Below the pieces are notes generated by a model, which saw nothing but the letters and a program-made list of their open reading frames with translations, searched no databases and was not told the origin of the DNA. Shown here one piece after another: positions 1-8,113 of a stretch of DNA of 9,688 nucleotides (the stretch's first letter is position 1; each line of letters opens with the position of its first letter). The position numbers were made by a program, and so were the translations under genes. The stretch spans positions 11,287 through 20,974 of the forward strand of contig HF994071.1 in the NCBI GenBank assembly GCA_000436915.1, written 5' to 3'. Source of the DNA: Prevotella sp. CAG:1092. GTDB lineage: Bacteria > Bacteroidota > Bacteroidia > Bacteroidales > Bacteroidaceae.

Positions 1-709
1 TGCCACCTTTGAGGAGTATACGCTGACCGATATAGAGTCCACTCGTTGAAGCTACCTCTAAGCTGTGACTGCCACGAGCTGCATTGCCTGTGACATTAGT
101 AAGCAAGAGCTGATTGTCGGAGTTGGCTCCAAGGTAGGTAAATCTTATCAAATCAGGACCGCTCCAAAGAACATTAGGCTGAACGATGGTGTTAGGATAT
201 TCCATAAATATCTCTGTGCCACCTTCGCCGCTACCAGCACCTTGCAATATGATATTGTCGCCATTGATGATGATTGACTTGTTTGGTGCATCGGCAGGAC
301 GGAGATCGTATCTACCTGCAGAGAAGCGGATGATAGCTTTGCCACCAGCCTTTGTTGCTGCATCAATAGCAGCTTCGAGAGCTTCACGGTCGCTCTTGTT
401 GTCGTTGGCTACTGCACCATAGTCATCGACCAGGTACACAGGGTAGTCAACATCTGGTATTCCTCTTTCGCCATGTTCGTAACCAGCATAAGAGAAATCG
501 AGCAATGTCGTTTCTTCGCCATTGGTGCGTGCTGCAAGATAGTCTTGCCATAGAGAGCAACCTGCTATTGGTTCAGGTTCAGGCTCTGGAATATTAGGAA
601 CTTCTGGTGTTGTAGGCTTCTGAGTTGTGTTGTCATCGTCGCTACAAGCAGTAGACAACAAACCCAACACGGGCAGTAACATCAGAGGTAGTTGGCGTAA
701 GTATTTCAT
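1..709 (-). CDS. Surface lipoprotein with pectate-lyase-like (beta-helix) N-terminus, partial
   Basis: I translated this gene by hand from ATG at 709. It stays open for 236 codons to the left edge of the window, so the C-terminus is missing. Residues 1-21 are a lipoprotein signal peptide ending at Cys22 (STAC). The next residues, SDDD, fit the S-(D/E)3 surface-export signal known from Bacteroidota lipoproteins, so an outer, cell-facing location is likely. A Pro/Glu/Thr-rich linker spans about residues 28-50. DFSYAGYEHGE (71-81) resembles a motif I associate with large DUF4955/pectate-lyase-superfamily proteins of Bacteroidales. DYGAVANDNKSD (96-107), followed by a helix and GGKAIIRFSAGRYDL (122-136), is the usual opening of a Pectate_lyase_3 right-handed beta-helix. 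It is the last visible gene of the susC operon, 81 bases after the DUF5017 gene. It probably acts on the imported polysaccharide as a lyase or hydrolase. Catalytic residues would lie in the missing part, so enzyme class and substrate are unknown. The gene call is firm; the activity is inference. Confidence 0.85.
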   Translation of the reverse strand, partial: MKYLRQLPLMLLPVLGLLSTACSDDDNTTQKPTTPEVPNIPEPEPEPIAGCSLWQDYLAARTNGEETTLLDFSYAGYEHGERGIPDVDYPVYLVDDYGAVANDNKSDREALEAAIDAATKAGGKAIIRFSAGRYDLRPADAPNKSIIINGDNIILQGAGSGEGGTEIFMEYPNTIVQPNVLWSGPDLIRFTYLGANSDNQLLLTNVTGNAARGSHSLEVASTSGLYIGQRILLKGG

Positions 710-713
710 AAGT

Positions 714-746
714 TTCAGAGTATTATCAGATTATTATCAGATTATT
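714..746. repeat. Three 11-bp tandem units in the leader of the lyase-like gene
   Basis: The plus strand carries two exact copies of ATCAGATTATT (725-735 and 736-746), preceded by a degenerate third copy, TTCAGAGTATT (714-724). On the coding (minus) strand the array ends five bases before the ATG at 709. A period of 11 is close to one DNA helical turn, and the array fills the place where the ribosome would bind. It could be replication slippage in AT-rich sequence or a control element. I see no hairpin in it. Confidence 0.7.
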
Positions 747-790
747 GTTTGTAGGCAAGTAGTATGTCCATTATTGTAAAGTCCATATTA

Positions 791-1792
791 TTATGGTTCC
801 TGCACAACGATGGTGAGTTTACGTACTGTAGCCTTGCTTTCCCACATGTTAGCATTCTTAGCTACGAAAGTGGCGGTATAGGTGCCAGCTTTGCGATATG
901 AATAACTATATTTGTTGAGACGTGCCTCAATAGATTGTATTGCAGTACCTCTATCAGGCTCAACGCTACGAGGGTTGATATTCTGGCTCACCATCCATAC
1001 TACTTCGTTAGGCTCTTTGCCTTCAGCATTGAGAGTAGCCTTCTGAGGCTGGAAGAGTAGGCTGTTGTCACTAACCTGGTAGTTGGTCATTGTTGACGAC
1101 TGCTGGTAGATAGGTCTGAATGCCCACTCCTTAATGGCGTCTGTAATGTCAATAACCTGTCCGTCGGTAGTAGTCTTCTGCATTTTCAGATTAGTGATGT
1201 CTACACGTGGACGATTAGTATACTTGTTGTTGCCGTTAGACTCAGGAATAGCATCGCGACCTTCTGCATTGTATTGGAATGCAACATAGAAGTTCTTGTT
1301 GATGTTGGTAAACAACGAAAGATCTACTGTGCCAGAGGTTTCTGCAGCAGATGCTGCTGTTGCCATAGGCATAGGCAAGTGACCATATTCATTGCCAGAG
1401 ATAGGAGTCCATGTTGCTTTGCACAGTTCCTCAGGAGTATATACGCCACTGAAGTCTGTGCTGATATAAGCATGTATGATTTCCTTGTTCCAATAGCTGA
1501 GGTCATTATACTGCTGTTTGATATTGCACGACAAGGTGAGCGAAGCTATTTCTGCTTCAGTTCTTGACTTGTTGTCGTAGTTGTTTCCATCTTCGCCCGA
1601 ATAGAATGTGATATAGTCGGCATTACCATCAATAAGGAAATGAATCTCCTCATCTGTCTTCACGGTAGTAACACCACCTTCTGTCCTAACGTTGAAAGAT
1701 AGACTATCTACGCCATCAGGGTCGCAAGCACTGGCCATCAAGATAAGCGATGAAGCCAAAATGCTGTTTATATATTTAATGGGTTTCCTCAT
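791..1792 (-). CDS. DUF5017-type lipoprotein in the SusE/F position (putative surface glycan-binding protein)
   Basis: This 333-residue protein has a lipoprotein signal peptide ending at Cys23 (MASAC), followed by the acidic DPDGVD. About residues 28-215 match my memory of the DUF5017 family. The landmarks are a DEEIHFLIDG beta strand (48-57), ITFYSGEDGNNY (61-72), STDFSGVYTPEEL..ATW (111-128), SGTVDLSLF (153-161) and FYVAFQYN (168-175). The C-terminus (about 288-330) is PKD-like, with a Y-x-Y-x-Y strand pattern, GTYTATFVAKNA (303-314) and a final strand. Proteins at this position, right after susC and susD, are usually outer-membrane glycan-binding proteins that help SusD load the transporter. 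No enzyme motif is visible. The gene starts 48 bases after the susD stop and ends 81 bases before the lyase-like gene, so co-transcription is likely. Family assignment is fairly sure; glycan binding is inferred from position. Confidence 0.85.
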   Translation of the reverse strand: MRKPIKYINSILASSLILMASACDPDGVDSLSFNVRTEGGVTTVKTDEEIHFLIDGNADYITFYSGEDGNNYDNKSRTEAEIASLTLSCNIKQQYNDLSYWNKEIIHAYISTDFSGVYTPEELCKATWTPISGNEYGHLPMPMATAASAAETSGTVDLSLFTNINKNFYVAFQYNAEGRDAIPESNGNNKYTNRPRVDITNLKMQKTTTDGQVIDITDAIKEWAFRPIYQQSSTMTNYQVSDNSLLFQPQKATLNAEGKEPNEVVWMVSQNINPRSVEPDRGTAIQSIEARLNKYSYSYRKAGTYTATFVAKNANMWESKATVRKLTIVVQEP

Positions 1793-1840
1793 ATTGCTTG
1801 TTATGTTGTGTGATTGTTGTATGCTTTCTAACCTTACTTA

Positions 1841-3457
1841 TTACCACAATTCAGTCTGTTTGCACAGAGTGTTTACATTAAGCTCTGCCTGTGGAATAGG
1901 GAAGTAGATGTGCTTAAGAGAGAAGTTGAGGGCTGGAGTAGCCTTTACATTGTCGAGGTCGTAGCCTATCTTCTTGTTTACATCGTTGAGCGACTGATCT
2001 TTCAGAATATTCAACTGCTTCTGGAAGTATTCTACACCATGGCGGCGCAACTCCATGCGGCGTGGCACTTCGTAGCACAGCTCACGTGTGCGCTCTTCTT
2101 CCACCAATTTGCTGAAGCTATCGTGGTCAGGATAGTCGGCAAGACTTACGATAGAAGCACCAGAACGCATGCGAACTTGGTTTATAGCGCTGATAGCCTC
2201 TTCGTTAGGTCCGTTGTTAACCTCATTGTTGCATTCTGCTATCATCAGCAATACGTCAGAATAGCGCATAACAGGGAAGTTGATAGAAGAGTTGTTGCGT
2301 GACAATGGGCGCTCAGGGATATACTTAGCACGCCATTTAGCTGCATTGCCATCCTCTAAGGCCTTTTCTGCTGTAGTGCGTTCAACCTCCTTTACAACAC
2401 CATTTGTTGTGACATATTTATAGTCGGCAATATTCCACCACTGGCGCTCGTCGCCATTCTCGTAAAGACGGAATAGATACTTTGTACCGTCGTATAGACC
2501 ATAAGCATAAGCATAGTCGTTAGACACAGCCTGCTGGGTGACACCGAGGTAAAGACCTAATCTACCAGCTTCATTGGTCTGAGTTTGTCCGTTACCATAG
2601 AACTCTACTTCCATAAGGCTTTCGCGGTATGTCAAGTCGTAAGCATTGGTGCAAAGATTGATGAAATACTGACGATAGCCACCCTGTCCCTTAGGGATAA
2701 GACGATGGAGACCACTCTGCTTTACCTTCTTAGCATACTCAAGAGCCTTACCCCAAGTGTCGGCATATACAGGATATCCAGCTTCCCACATATAAGCTCT
2801 TGCGAGAAGCGCCCATGCAGCAGTCTGAGAGATACGTCCTGGAGTTTCAAACTTGTTGGCAGGCAGACAGTTTTCGCCAGCATATTCCAAGTCGCTAATA
2901 ATCTGAGCATAAATCTCCTGCTGTGAAGCCTTTTTAAGGTTTTGAGTCTTAAGGTCGTAGGTAGGTGTGGTGCGTAGAGGCACCTCGCCCCAGAAAGCAA
3001 CAAGATTCATGTAGAATACAGCTCTCAAAGCCTTAGCTTCGCCAATGAACTGAGCTTTGCGCTCAGCACCGCCACATTCTGAATCCTTACGCTGAGATAT
3101 CAGAGATATATAGTCGTTGGCACGGTTGATACCATCATAGAGAGCTGTCCAAGACACCTTCAGCGCATTATCGGTATTGTTGTAATTATAGTTGCTTATC
3201 TGGATGTAGTTCTTACCATAGCTGCGGTTGTAAACCAATATGTCGGTACCAGCATCGAGGTCAGCCCATAGGTTTTGTCCGTAGCATCCCACCGAGCCAA
3301 GAGCATCGTAGACACCAGCAAGACCAGCCATACAGCTGCTCTCTGTGCGGTAGATATCATCTTGCTCCAGATAGTCGTAAGGGTCAGTCTCAAGGAAGTT
3401 GCAAGCTGCAAACGGTAGAGATAGAACTGCTAAGAGAATATATTTTATTCCTTTCAT
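1841..3457 (-). CDS. SusD/RagB family glycan-binding outer-membrane lipoprotein
   Basis: SusD proteins sit on the outer face of the outer membrane as the lid of the SusC channel and deliver oligosaccharides into it. The 538 residues are normal for the family. The signal peptide ends at Cys19 (FAAC). The N-terminal SusD-like region (about 20-230) has the usual landmarks: ETDPYDYL (23-30), a TPR-like helical part with LYDGINRAND (106-115), and EAKALRAVFYMNLVAFWGEVPL (140-161). The C-terminal RagB/SusD region has RYSDVLLMIAE (398-408), INQVRMRSG (425-433), EEERTREL..EVPRRMELRRHG (453-474) and the terminal FPIPQAELN (519-527). The tail, LCKQTELW, departs from the common N-x-x-L-x-Q-N-P-G-W ending. 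The ATG lies 54 bases after the susC stop and is preceded by AATAAGGT. It is surely co-transcribed with susC. The family is certain; the bound glycan is unknown. Confidence 0.97.
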   Translation of the reverse strand: MKGIKYILLAVLSLPFAACNFLETDPYDYLEQDDIYRTESSCMAGLAGVYDALGSVGCYGQNLWADLDAGTDILVYNRSYGKNYIQISNYNYNNTDNALKVSWTALYDGINRANDYISLISQRKDSECGGAERKAQFIGEAKALRAVFYMNLVAFWGEVPLRTTPTYDLKTQNLKKASQQEIYAQIISDLEYAGENCLPANKFETPGRISQTAAWALLARAYMWEAGYPVYADTWGKALEYAKKVKQSGLHRLIPKGQGGYRQYFINLCTNAYDLTYRESLMEVEFYGNGQTQTNEAGRLGLYLGVTQQAVSNDYAYAYGLYDGTKYLFRLYENGDERQWWNIADYKYVTTNGVVKEVERTTAEKALEDGNAAKWRAKYIPERPLSRNNSSINFPVMRYSDVLLMIAECNNEVNNGPNEEAISAINQVRMRSGASIVSLADYPDHDSFSKLVEEERTRELCYEVPRRMELRRHGVEYFQKQLNILKDQSLNDVNKKIGYDLDNVKATPALNFSLKHIYFPIPQAELNVNTLCKQTELW

Positions 3458-3511
3458 ACCTTATTATATATATTATGTTGAGCTTTTCTTATATAAAAGA
3501 ATTGTGAATTA

Positions 3512-6500
3512 TTACAGAGCCAATTCTACACCGAAGGTGAAAGTCTTGGCTTTAGGATAAGCTGAATAGTCGAAACCACGAGTCATTGCTGAGTTACGTG
3601 TAGACACTTCAGGGTCGTAGCCTGTATAGCTTGTCCATGTGTATAGGTTTTGTGCACTAATATACATGCGAAGACTTGACAGGTGTAGACGCTTCAATAC
3701 CTTATTAGGGAAGCGGTAGCCGAGCTGCACGTTCTTCAGTCTGAGGAATGAAGCATCTTCAACCTCTCTGCTTGTGTGGATATTGCTCAAACCGCGGTTT
3801 ACAGCCCAAAGGTAGTTGGTATAGTTGCCTTCTACTACTGTGTTGTCTGCAAGAGTAGTGCGAGGAGTCCAGTGGTTCTTTACTGTTGCAAGTTGGTTGA
3901 GATGTCTGCCGTCGAGGCTCTCAAGTCTTGCACGGTTGTAGTTGATGACATCGTTGCCATACGACCATTGGAAGAAGATGCTGAGGTCAAAGCCCTTCCA
4001 TTCGAAATTGTTGGTGAAACCACCAGTATGGATAGGCAAACCATGACCGATAACGGTCTGGTCTTCTGCTGTAACCTTACCATCACCGTTGATATCTTTC
4101 AGCTTAGGATCACCAGGCTTGATGTTAGCACGCTCATTGGTGTTGTTAGGAATCTCTGGCTTGAGCTGGAATACACCAGGAGCAACCTCGTTGAAGTCTT
4201 CATACTGATATACACCATCATATACATATCCGTACATCTCGCTAAGAGGAGAACCCACCTTACAGATGTAAAGGTCAGGAATGTTAGGATAGCGAATGCC
4301 AGCCTTACGACTCAACTGTCCGTCGCTAAGAGCTGTGATCTCGTTCTTGTTGAATGCAATGTTAAAGCTGCTTGTCCACTTCAAACGGTTCTTCTTGCCT
4401 GGTAGGATAGTGGCATTGAGAGTAATCTCAAGACCCTTGTTGTTGATACTACCAACATTCTGCTGAACCTGAGAGAAACCTATTGAAGGTGGCACGTCGG
4501 CATACAAAAGCAAGTCGCGTGTATCCTTATTATACAAGTCGATGCTACCATTGATGCGGTTGTTCAAAATACCAAAGTCGATACCGAGGTTGCTCTGATA
4601 TGTTGTCTCCCATTTCAAGTTGCGGTTAGCAATCTGCATAAGGTAGATAGCAGGCTGCAAGCTATTTCCGAAAGGATAGTTCTGGTTGCCTGTATAAAGG
4701 AGGTTGCTTGGGAATGCGTTTTGTGTAGCATTGTTACCTGTAGCACCCCAACCCAAACGTAGCTTCAAGTTGCTGAGCCATGAACCGAAAGTTGCCATGA
4801 AAGGTTCGTCGCTAACACGCCATGCTGCAGCAACAGAAGGGAAGTAGCCCCATTTATGATGTACGAAACGTGATGTACCATCGGCACGCATAGTTGCTGT
4901 GATGAGATAACGAGATTTCCAGTCGTAGTTGAATCGGGCAAAGAACGACAACATATTGTTCTTTACCTTATCAGCAGTAAGCGACTGTGGTGTACCCTCG
5001 TTGATACCCCAGAAGCCCATCTCATCCCATGGAAGCATAACCGACTTGGCACCAAGGTTTGTAATCTCTTGGCTTGAAAGTGAGGTACCGAGCATACCAT
5101 TTAGATTATGGTCTTTGATGCGCTTTTTGTAGCTGAGAGTATATTCGTTAGACCAACTGTTCCACTCTTTATAGTTGAACATACCGTTAGAACGGGACGA
5201 AGAGTATGAAGGATCACCAAAGTAGGTGTTTTTGTTGTAGAACTTCTCGTCGCGAACTTCGCGCCATGTATATGAGAATGTAACCTTGAAGAGCAGGTCT
5301 TTGATGATAGTCCAATTAAGATATGTGTTGATATTGAACTGACGGTTACGCTGCTTGGTATAGCTGTTTTCGATAGTCTTTACAGGGTTGTAAGGATATG
5401 TACCGCCATTGGTGTCGGTAATGTCTGCAAGGTCGTCGCTGCTACGATATTTCACAGGACGATATGCCAATACTTGATAAAGAAAATACTGAGTGCTCTG
5501 TCCATCGCCCTGTGAAGGAGCAGAACCAATAGACATATTGTTAGCAAAGTTAGCAGCACCTCCCCACTTCACGCTCTTAGAGAGTTGCTGGTCGATGGTC
5601 ATACGAGCCTTTAAGCTCTCGTAAGAAGATTCTACGATAGTTCCCTGTTGATTGTAGTATGAAACGCTACTGCTGTAGCGTGTGTTCTTGGTACCTCCAT
5701 TGAGAGCCAAGTGGTGGCTTGTCATAGGAGCATCACGGAATACGAGATCCTGCCAATTGGTAGAAGCTCGATTGTTGTAGTCGTCGATAGTCTGGTATCG
5801 TCCCAGATTTTCGTCGAAGCTAAAATAAGTCTTGTTCATTTCGTCAGGGGTGAGCATTTCTTGTTGCAATTCAACAAAGTCGCGTCCCTGAAGAAGATTA
5901 AGGAATTTTGGTTTTGTCTGATAAGCTACATAACCATTATATGTTATGCGAGGAGCGCTCTCAGAACCACGCTTGGTGGTGATAATGATAACACCATTGG
6001 CACCACGTGCACCATAGATAGCTGTTGCCGAGGCATCCTTCAACACGTCTATCGACTCGATGTCGTTAGGGTTTATGGCTGCAGCATTTGCATCCTCTGT
6101 TGCAAAGCCATCGATGACATAAAGAGGTGAACCGTCGGCAACATCACTAATAGTGTTGCTACCTCTGATTACTATGTTGGCTTCAGCACCAGGTTGACCA
6201 TCACCGCTAACTACCTGTACACCAGCGATGCGTCCACCAAGAGCTTGGTCGAAAGAAGCCACAGATGCTTTGTTGAGTTCGCCCATGTCTACTTTGTCTA
6301 CCGAACCAGTGAGGTCGCTCTTCTTAACGGTAGCATAACCTATCGACACTACTTCTTGAAGCAGTGCACCGTCTTCCTTCAATACAATTTGAAGAGTCTT
6401 TTGTTTGCCAACTTTCACTTCCTGAGTAGCGAAGCCAAGATACGAGAATACCAAAACAGAATTTTCGTCCTTAACGTCTAATGAGAAGTTACCATCAAAG

Positions 6501-6682
6501 TCGGACACGGTGCCTACGCCGTTGGAACCTTTAAGCAATACACTGGCTCCCATCATAGGAAGGTTGGTTTCATCCACAATGGTACCCTTGACATTAATCT
6601 GGCCGTAAGCAAGGTTTGCCGATAGAAAAAGTGCTATCAGACAACAAGTTTTCTTAAAGAATAGCCAATTGTTGTTTGCCAT
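3512..6682 (-). CDS. SusC/RagA family TonB-linked outer-membrane transporter
   Basis: This is a TonB-dependent beta-barrel that imports glycan fragments across the outer membrane using ExbB/D-TonB energy. The 1056 residues fit the family. A signal peptide (1-27, probable cleavage AYG|Q) is followed by a carboxypeptidase-regulatory-like beta-sandwich (about 29-105). A TonB-box-like stretch (QEVVSIGY, 109-116) and the plug (about 122-237) come next. The plug holds LYVIDG (187-192) and the SusC/RagA signature IDVLKDASATAIYGARGANG (211-230). The barrel runs to the C-terminus, which ends in the typical YPKAKTFTFGVELAL. A calcium-loop-like DINGDGKVTAED lies at 863-874, as in many SusC proteins. There is no N-terminal STN signalling domain, so it is not the type that controls an anti-sigma factor. 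No other Met precedes the signal peptide in frame, so the start is secure. It pairs with the SusD gene 54 bases downstream. The transported glycan cannot be told from the sequence. Confidence 0.98.
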   Translation of the reverse strand: MANNNWLFFKKTCCLIALFLSANLAYGQINVKGTIVDETNLPMMGASVLLKGSNGVGTVSDFDGNFSLDVKDENSVLVFSYLGFATQEVKVGKQKTLQIVLKEDGALLQEVVSIGYATVKKSDLTGSVDKVDMGELNKASVASFDQALGGRIAGVQVVSGDGQPGAEANIVIRGSNTISDVADGSPLYVIDGFATEDANAAAINPNDIESIDVLKDASATAIYGARGANGVIIITTKRGSESAPRITYNGYVAYQTKPKFLNLLQGRDFVELQQEMLTPDEMNKTYFSFDENLGRYQTIDDYNNRASTNWQDLVFRDAPMTSHHLALNGGTKNTRYSSSVSYYNQQGTIVESSYESLKARMTIDQQLSKSVKWGGAANFANNMSIGSAPSQGDGQSTQYFLYQVLAYRPVKYRSSDDLADITDTNGGTYPYNPVKTIENSYTKQRNRQFNINTYLNWTIIKDLLFKVTFSYTWREVRDEKFYNKNTYFGDPSYSSSRSNGMFNYKEWNSWSNEYTLSYKKRIKDHNLNGMLGTSLSSQEITNLGAKSVMLPWDEMGFWGINEGTPQSLTADKVKNNMLSFFARFNYDWKSRYLITATMRADGTSRFVHHKWGYFPSVAAAWRVSDEPFMATFGSWLSNLKLRLGWGATGNNATQNAFPSNLLYTGNQNYPFGNSLQPAIYLMQIANRNLKWETTYQSNLGIDFGILNNRINGSIDLYNKDTRDLLLYADVPPSIGFSQVQQNVGSINNKGLEITLNATILPGKKNRLKWTSSFNIAFNKNEITALSDGQLSRKAGIRYPNIPDLYICKVGSPLSEMYGYVYDGVYQYEDFNEVAPGVFQLKPEIPNNTNERANIKPGDPKLKDINGDGKVTAEDQTVIGHGLPIHTGGFTNNFEWKGFDLSIFFQWSYGNDVINYNRARLESLDGRHLNQLATVKNHWTPRTTLADNTVVEGNYTNYLWAVNRGLSNIHTSREVEDASFLRLKNVQLGYRFPNKVLKRLHLSSLRMYISAQNLYTWTSYTGYDPEVSTRNSAMTRGFDYSAYPKAKTFTFGVELAL

Positions 6683-6702
6683 AGAGAATAGATACTAGAT
6701 TA

Positions 6703-6725
6703 TAAAATTACTCTAAAAAAGAGTA
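6703..6725 (-). promoter_or_regulatory. Weak promoter-like box and small hairpin in the susC leader
   Basis: On the minus strand TAATTTTA (6710-6703) differs by one base from the Bacteroidota -7 consensus TAnnTTTG and would place a start site roughly 15 bases before the susC ATG. Overlapping it is a short inverted repeat, TACTCT (6709-6714) and AGAGTA (6720-6725), with an A5 spacer. I see no good -33 box. Whether susC has its own promoter here or is read through from GH88 cannot be decided from sequence. Confidence 0.25.
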
Positions 6726-6744
6726 GAAGTGAATATATGCTCAG

Positions 6745-6777
6745 AAGTTAAGGAGCTAAAAATGAGCTCCTTAACTT
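6745..6777 (-). terminator. Strong hairpin between GH88 and susC (terminator or attenuator)
   Basis: AAGTTAAGGAGCT (6745-6757) and AGCTCCTTAACTT (6765-6777) form a perfect 13-bp stem around a 7-base loop. It starts about 30 bases after the GH88 stop and ends about 60 bases before the susC ATG. On the minus strand the stem is followed by CTGAGCATATATTC, not a U-run, so it is not a textbook intrinsic terminator in the gene direction. The plus-strand tail has only a few extra T. It could end part of the GH88 transcripts, protect a processed 3' end, or separate expression levels of GH88 and the susC operon. The hairpin is certain; the role is not. Confidence 0.6.
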
Positions 6778-6807
6778 TTGAACTGATTAATATCGAATGA
6801 GTTGTTT

Positions 6808-8034
6808 TTATCTTACAGGTTCTCCTTTTTCTGTACGCTGCTTGCGTAGGAGAGCTTCCATGAAGTAATAGTCTGCATAGTTGAGTGGAGTGTCAATTTC
6901 ATGTCCGTGAGGAATGCTACCTACACTATGCATGAGAATGAAGTTACCATTTGTACCTACCTTTGCACGATAAGCAGGAGAACTTAGGCTTTCGATAATC
7001 TTGTCTGCTGTCTCCTTGTAACCCTTGTTAGGAACGTATGTTGCCAATTCATAGAGTGCAGAAGCTGTACATGCTGCTGCTGAAGCATCACGTGGTTCGT
7101 TAGGAATTTTTGGAGCGTTGTAGTCCCAGTAAGGAACAAGATCCTTTGGCAAGTTTGGATGGTTGAAGATAAAGTCGTAAACCTTCTGTGCTTGCTCTAA
7201 GTAGCGCTCATCCTTAGTATAACGATAGCACATTGTGTAGCCATAGAGAGCCCAAACCTGTCCGCGTGCCCATGCTGTTTCGTGAGCATAGCCCTGAGCA
7301 GTATGCTTGTGAAGCACTTCGCCTGTCTCTGGGTTGTAGTCAATAACATGGTAGCAGCTGTTGTCCTCGCGGAAGTGATTCTTGAGGGTTGTGTTGGCAT
7401 GGCTAACTGCTATATTATAATAGGTAGAGTCGCCCGACAAGCGAGTAGCTTCGAAAAGAAGCTCAAGGTTCATCATGTTGTCGATGATAACAGGGCAAGT
7501 CCATCCGCGCTCTGCCTGCCATGTGCCTTTGTCAACATTCCATGACTGGATGATGCCAGCACCCTTGCGGAAACGAGTAGAAAGCGACTTAGCAGCCTCG
7601 ATGATAACAGGCTTATACTCCTCCTTACCATCCAAGAGCAGACCATTAAGATAGCTACTGCCAATCATGAAGCCTACATCGTGGTGCCATTTTAGATGTT
7701 TTACAGAGTCGAGCTGCTCAGTATATTTAGCAGCAAGTGTTTCCCATTTCTTATCGCCAGTAAGCTTATAAGTATACCACAATGTTCCAGGGAAGAATCC
7801 TGAGCACCAGTCATCAATGGGCACATAGTTCATTTTGCCATTTTCATAGGTACGTGGGTTCAGGAATTTACCACTTTTTTCAATAATGTCGGTCTGTAGG
7901 GTTAACTGTGCTACAGCATTGTCGACGTTGTCTTTAATAATATCCTTTGCTGCTTCTTTAGTTTGGCAACTCCAAAGGCTTCCCATAGCCATTGCTATGG
8001 TAAAAATCTTTACTGAAAAAGATCGTAGTTTCAT
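6808..8034 (-). CDS. GH88 unsaturated glucuronyl hydrolase (lipoprotein)
   Basis: GH88 enzymes remove the 4,5-unsaturated uronic acid that polysaccharide lyases leave at the non-reducing end of oligosaccharides, by hydrating its double bond. The 408 residues include a lipoprotein signal peptide ending at Cys23 (LWSC). The following QTKEA lacks a surface-export signal, so a periplasm-facing anchor is likely. The rest is an (alpha/alpha)6 barrel. HHDVGF (117-122) and IIDNMMN (183-189) hold Asp119 and Asp185, matching the two essential Asp of Bacillus UGL (D88 and D149). Other family landmarks are DDWCSGFFPGTLW (74-86), ETAWARGQVWALYGY (252-266), RDASAAACTASALYEL (315-330) and DTPLNYADYYFMEALLR (381-397). 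A Bacteroidota-type -7 box lies about 80 bases upstream, and susC begins 125 bases downstream beyond a hairpin. Its presence implies the substrate is first cut by a lyase, in keeping with the lyase-like gene at the left edge. GH105 is the main alternative; the HDVGF and IDNMMN motifs favour GH88. Confidence 0.95.
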   Translation of the reverse strand: MKLRSFSVKIFTIAMAMGSLWSCQTKEAAKDIIKDNVDNAVAQLTLQTDIIEKSGKFLNPRTYENGKMNYVPIDDWCSGFFPGTLWYTYKLTGDKKWETLAAKYTEQLDSVKHLKWHHDVGFMIGSSYLNGLLLDGKEEYKPVIIEAAKSLSTRFRKGAGIIQSWNVDKGTWQAERGWTCPVIIDNMMNLELLFEATRLSGDSTYYNIAVSHANTTLKNHFREDNSCYHVIDYNPETGEVLHKHTAQGYAHETAWARGQVWALYGYTMCYRYTKDERYLEQAQKVYDFIFNHPNLPKDLVPYWDYNAPKIPNEPRDASAAACTASALYELATYVPNKGYKETADKIIESLSSPAYRAKVGTNGNFILMHSVGSIPHGHEIDTPLNYADYYFMEALLRKQRTEKGEPVR

Positions 8035-8113
8035 ATTATATTTAGATTTAGTTAAAAATGCAATAATTAAGATTATTTGTAGTAATAGTCTTGGTAATAC
8101 TGTTTTCCGTGTG

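Noticed and set aside
1..422. Small open frames at 65-277, 186-422 (plus) and 148-387 (minus)
   Set aside because: They lie in other frames of the partial lyase-like gene, whose own frame is continuous from 709 to the window edge and carries family motifs.
3461..3476. TA-rich palindrome-like stretch between susC and susD
   Set aside because: It is a simple run of alternating T and A in a 54-base gap and has too little information to call a site.
3776..4405. 209-codon open frame on the plus strand inside susC
   Set aside because: It is antisense to the highly conserved SusC barrel, shows no recognisable domain, and long shadow frames are common opposite such genes.
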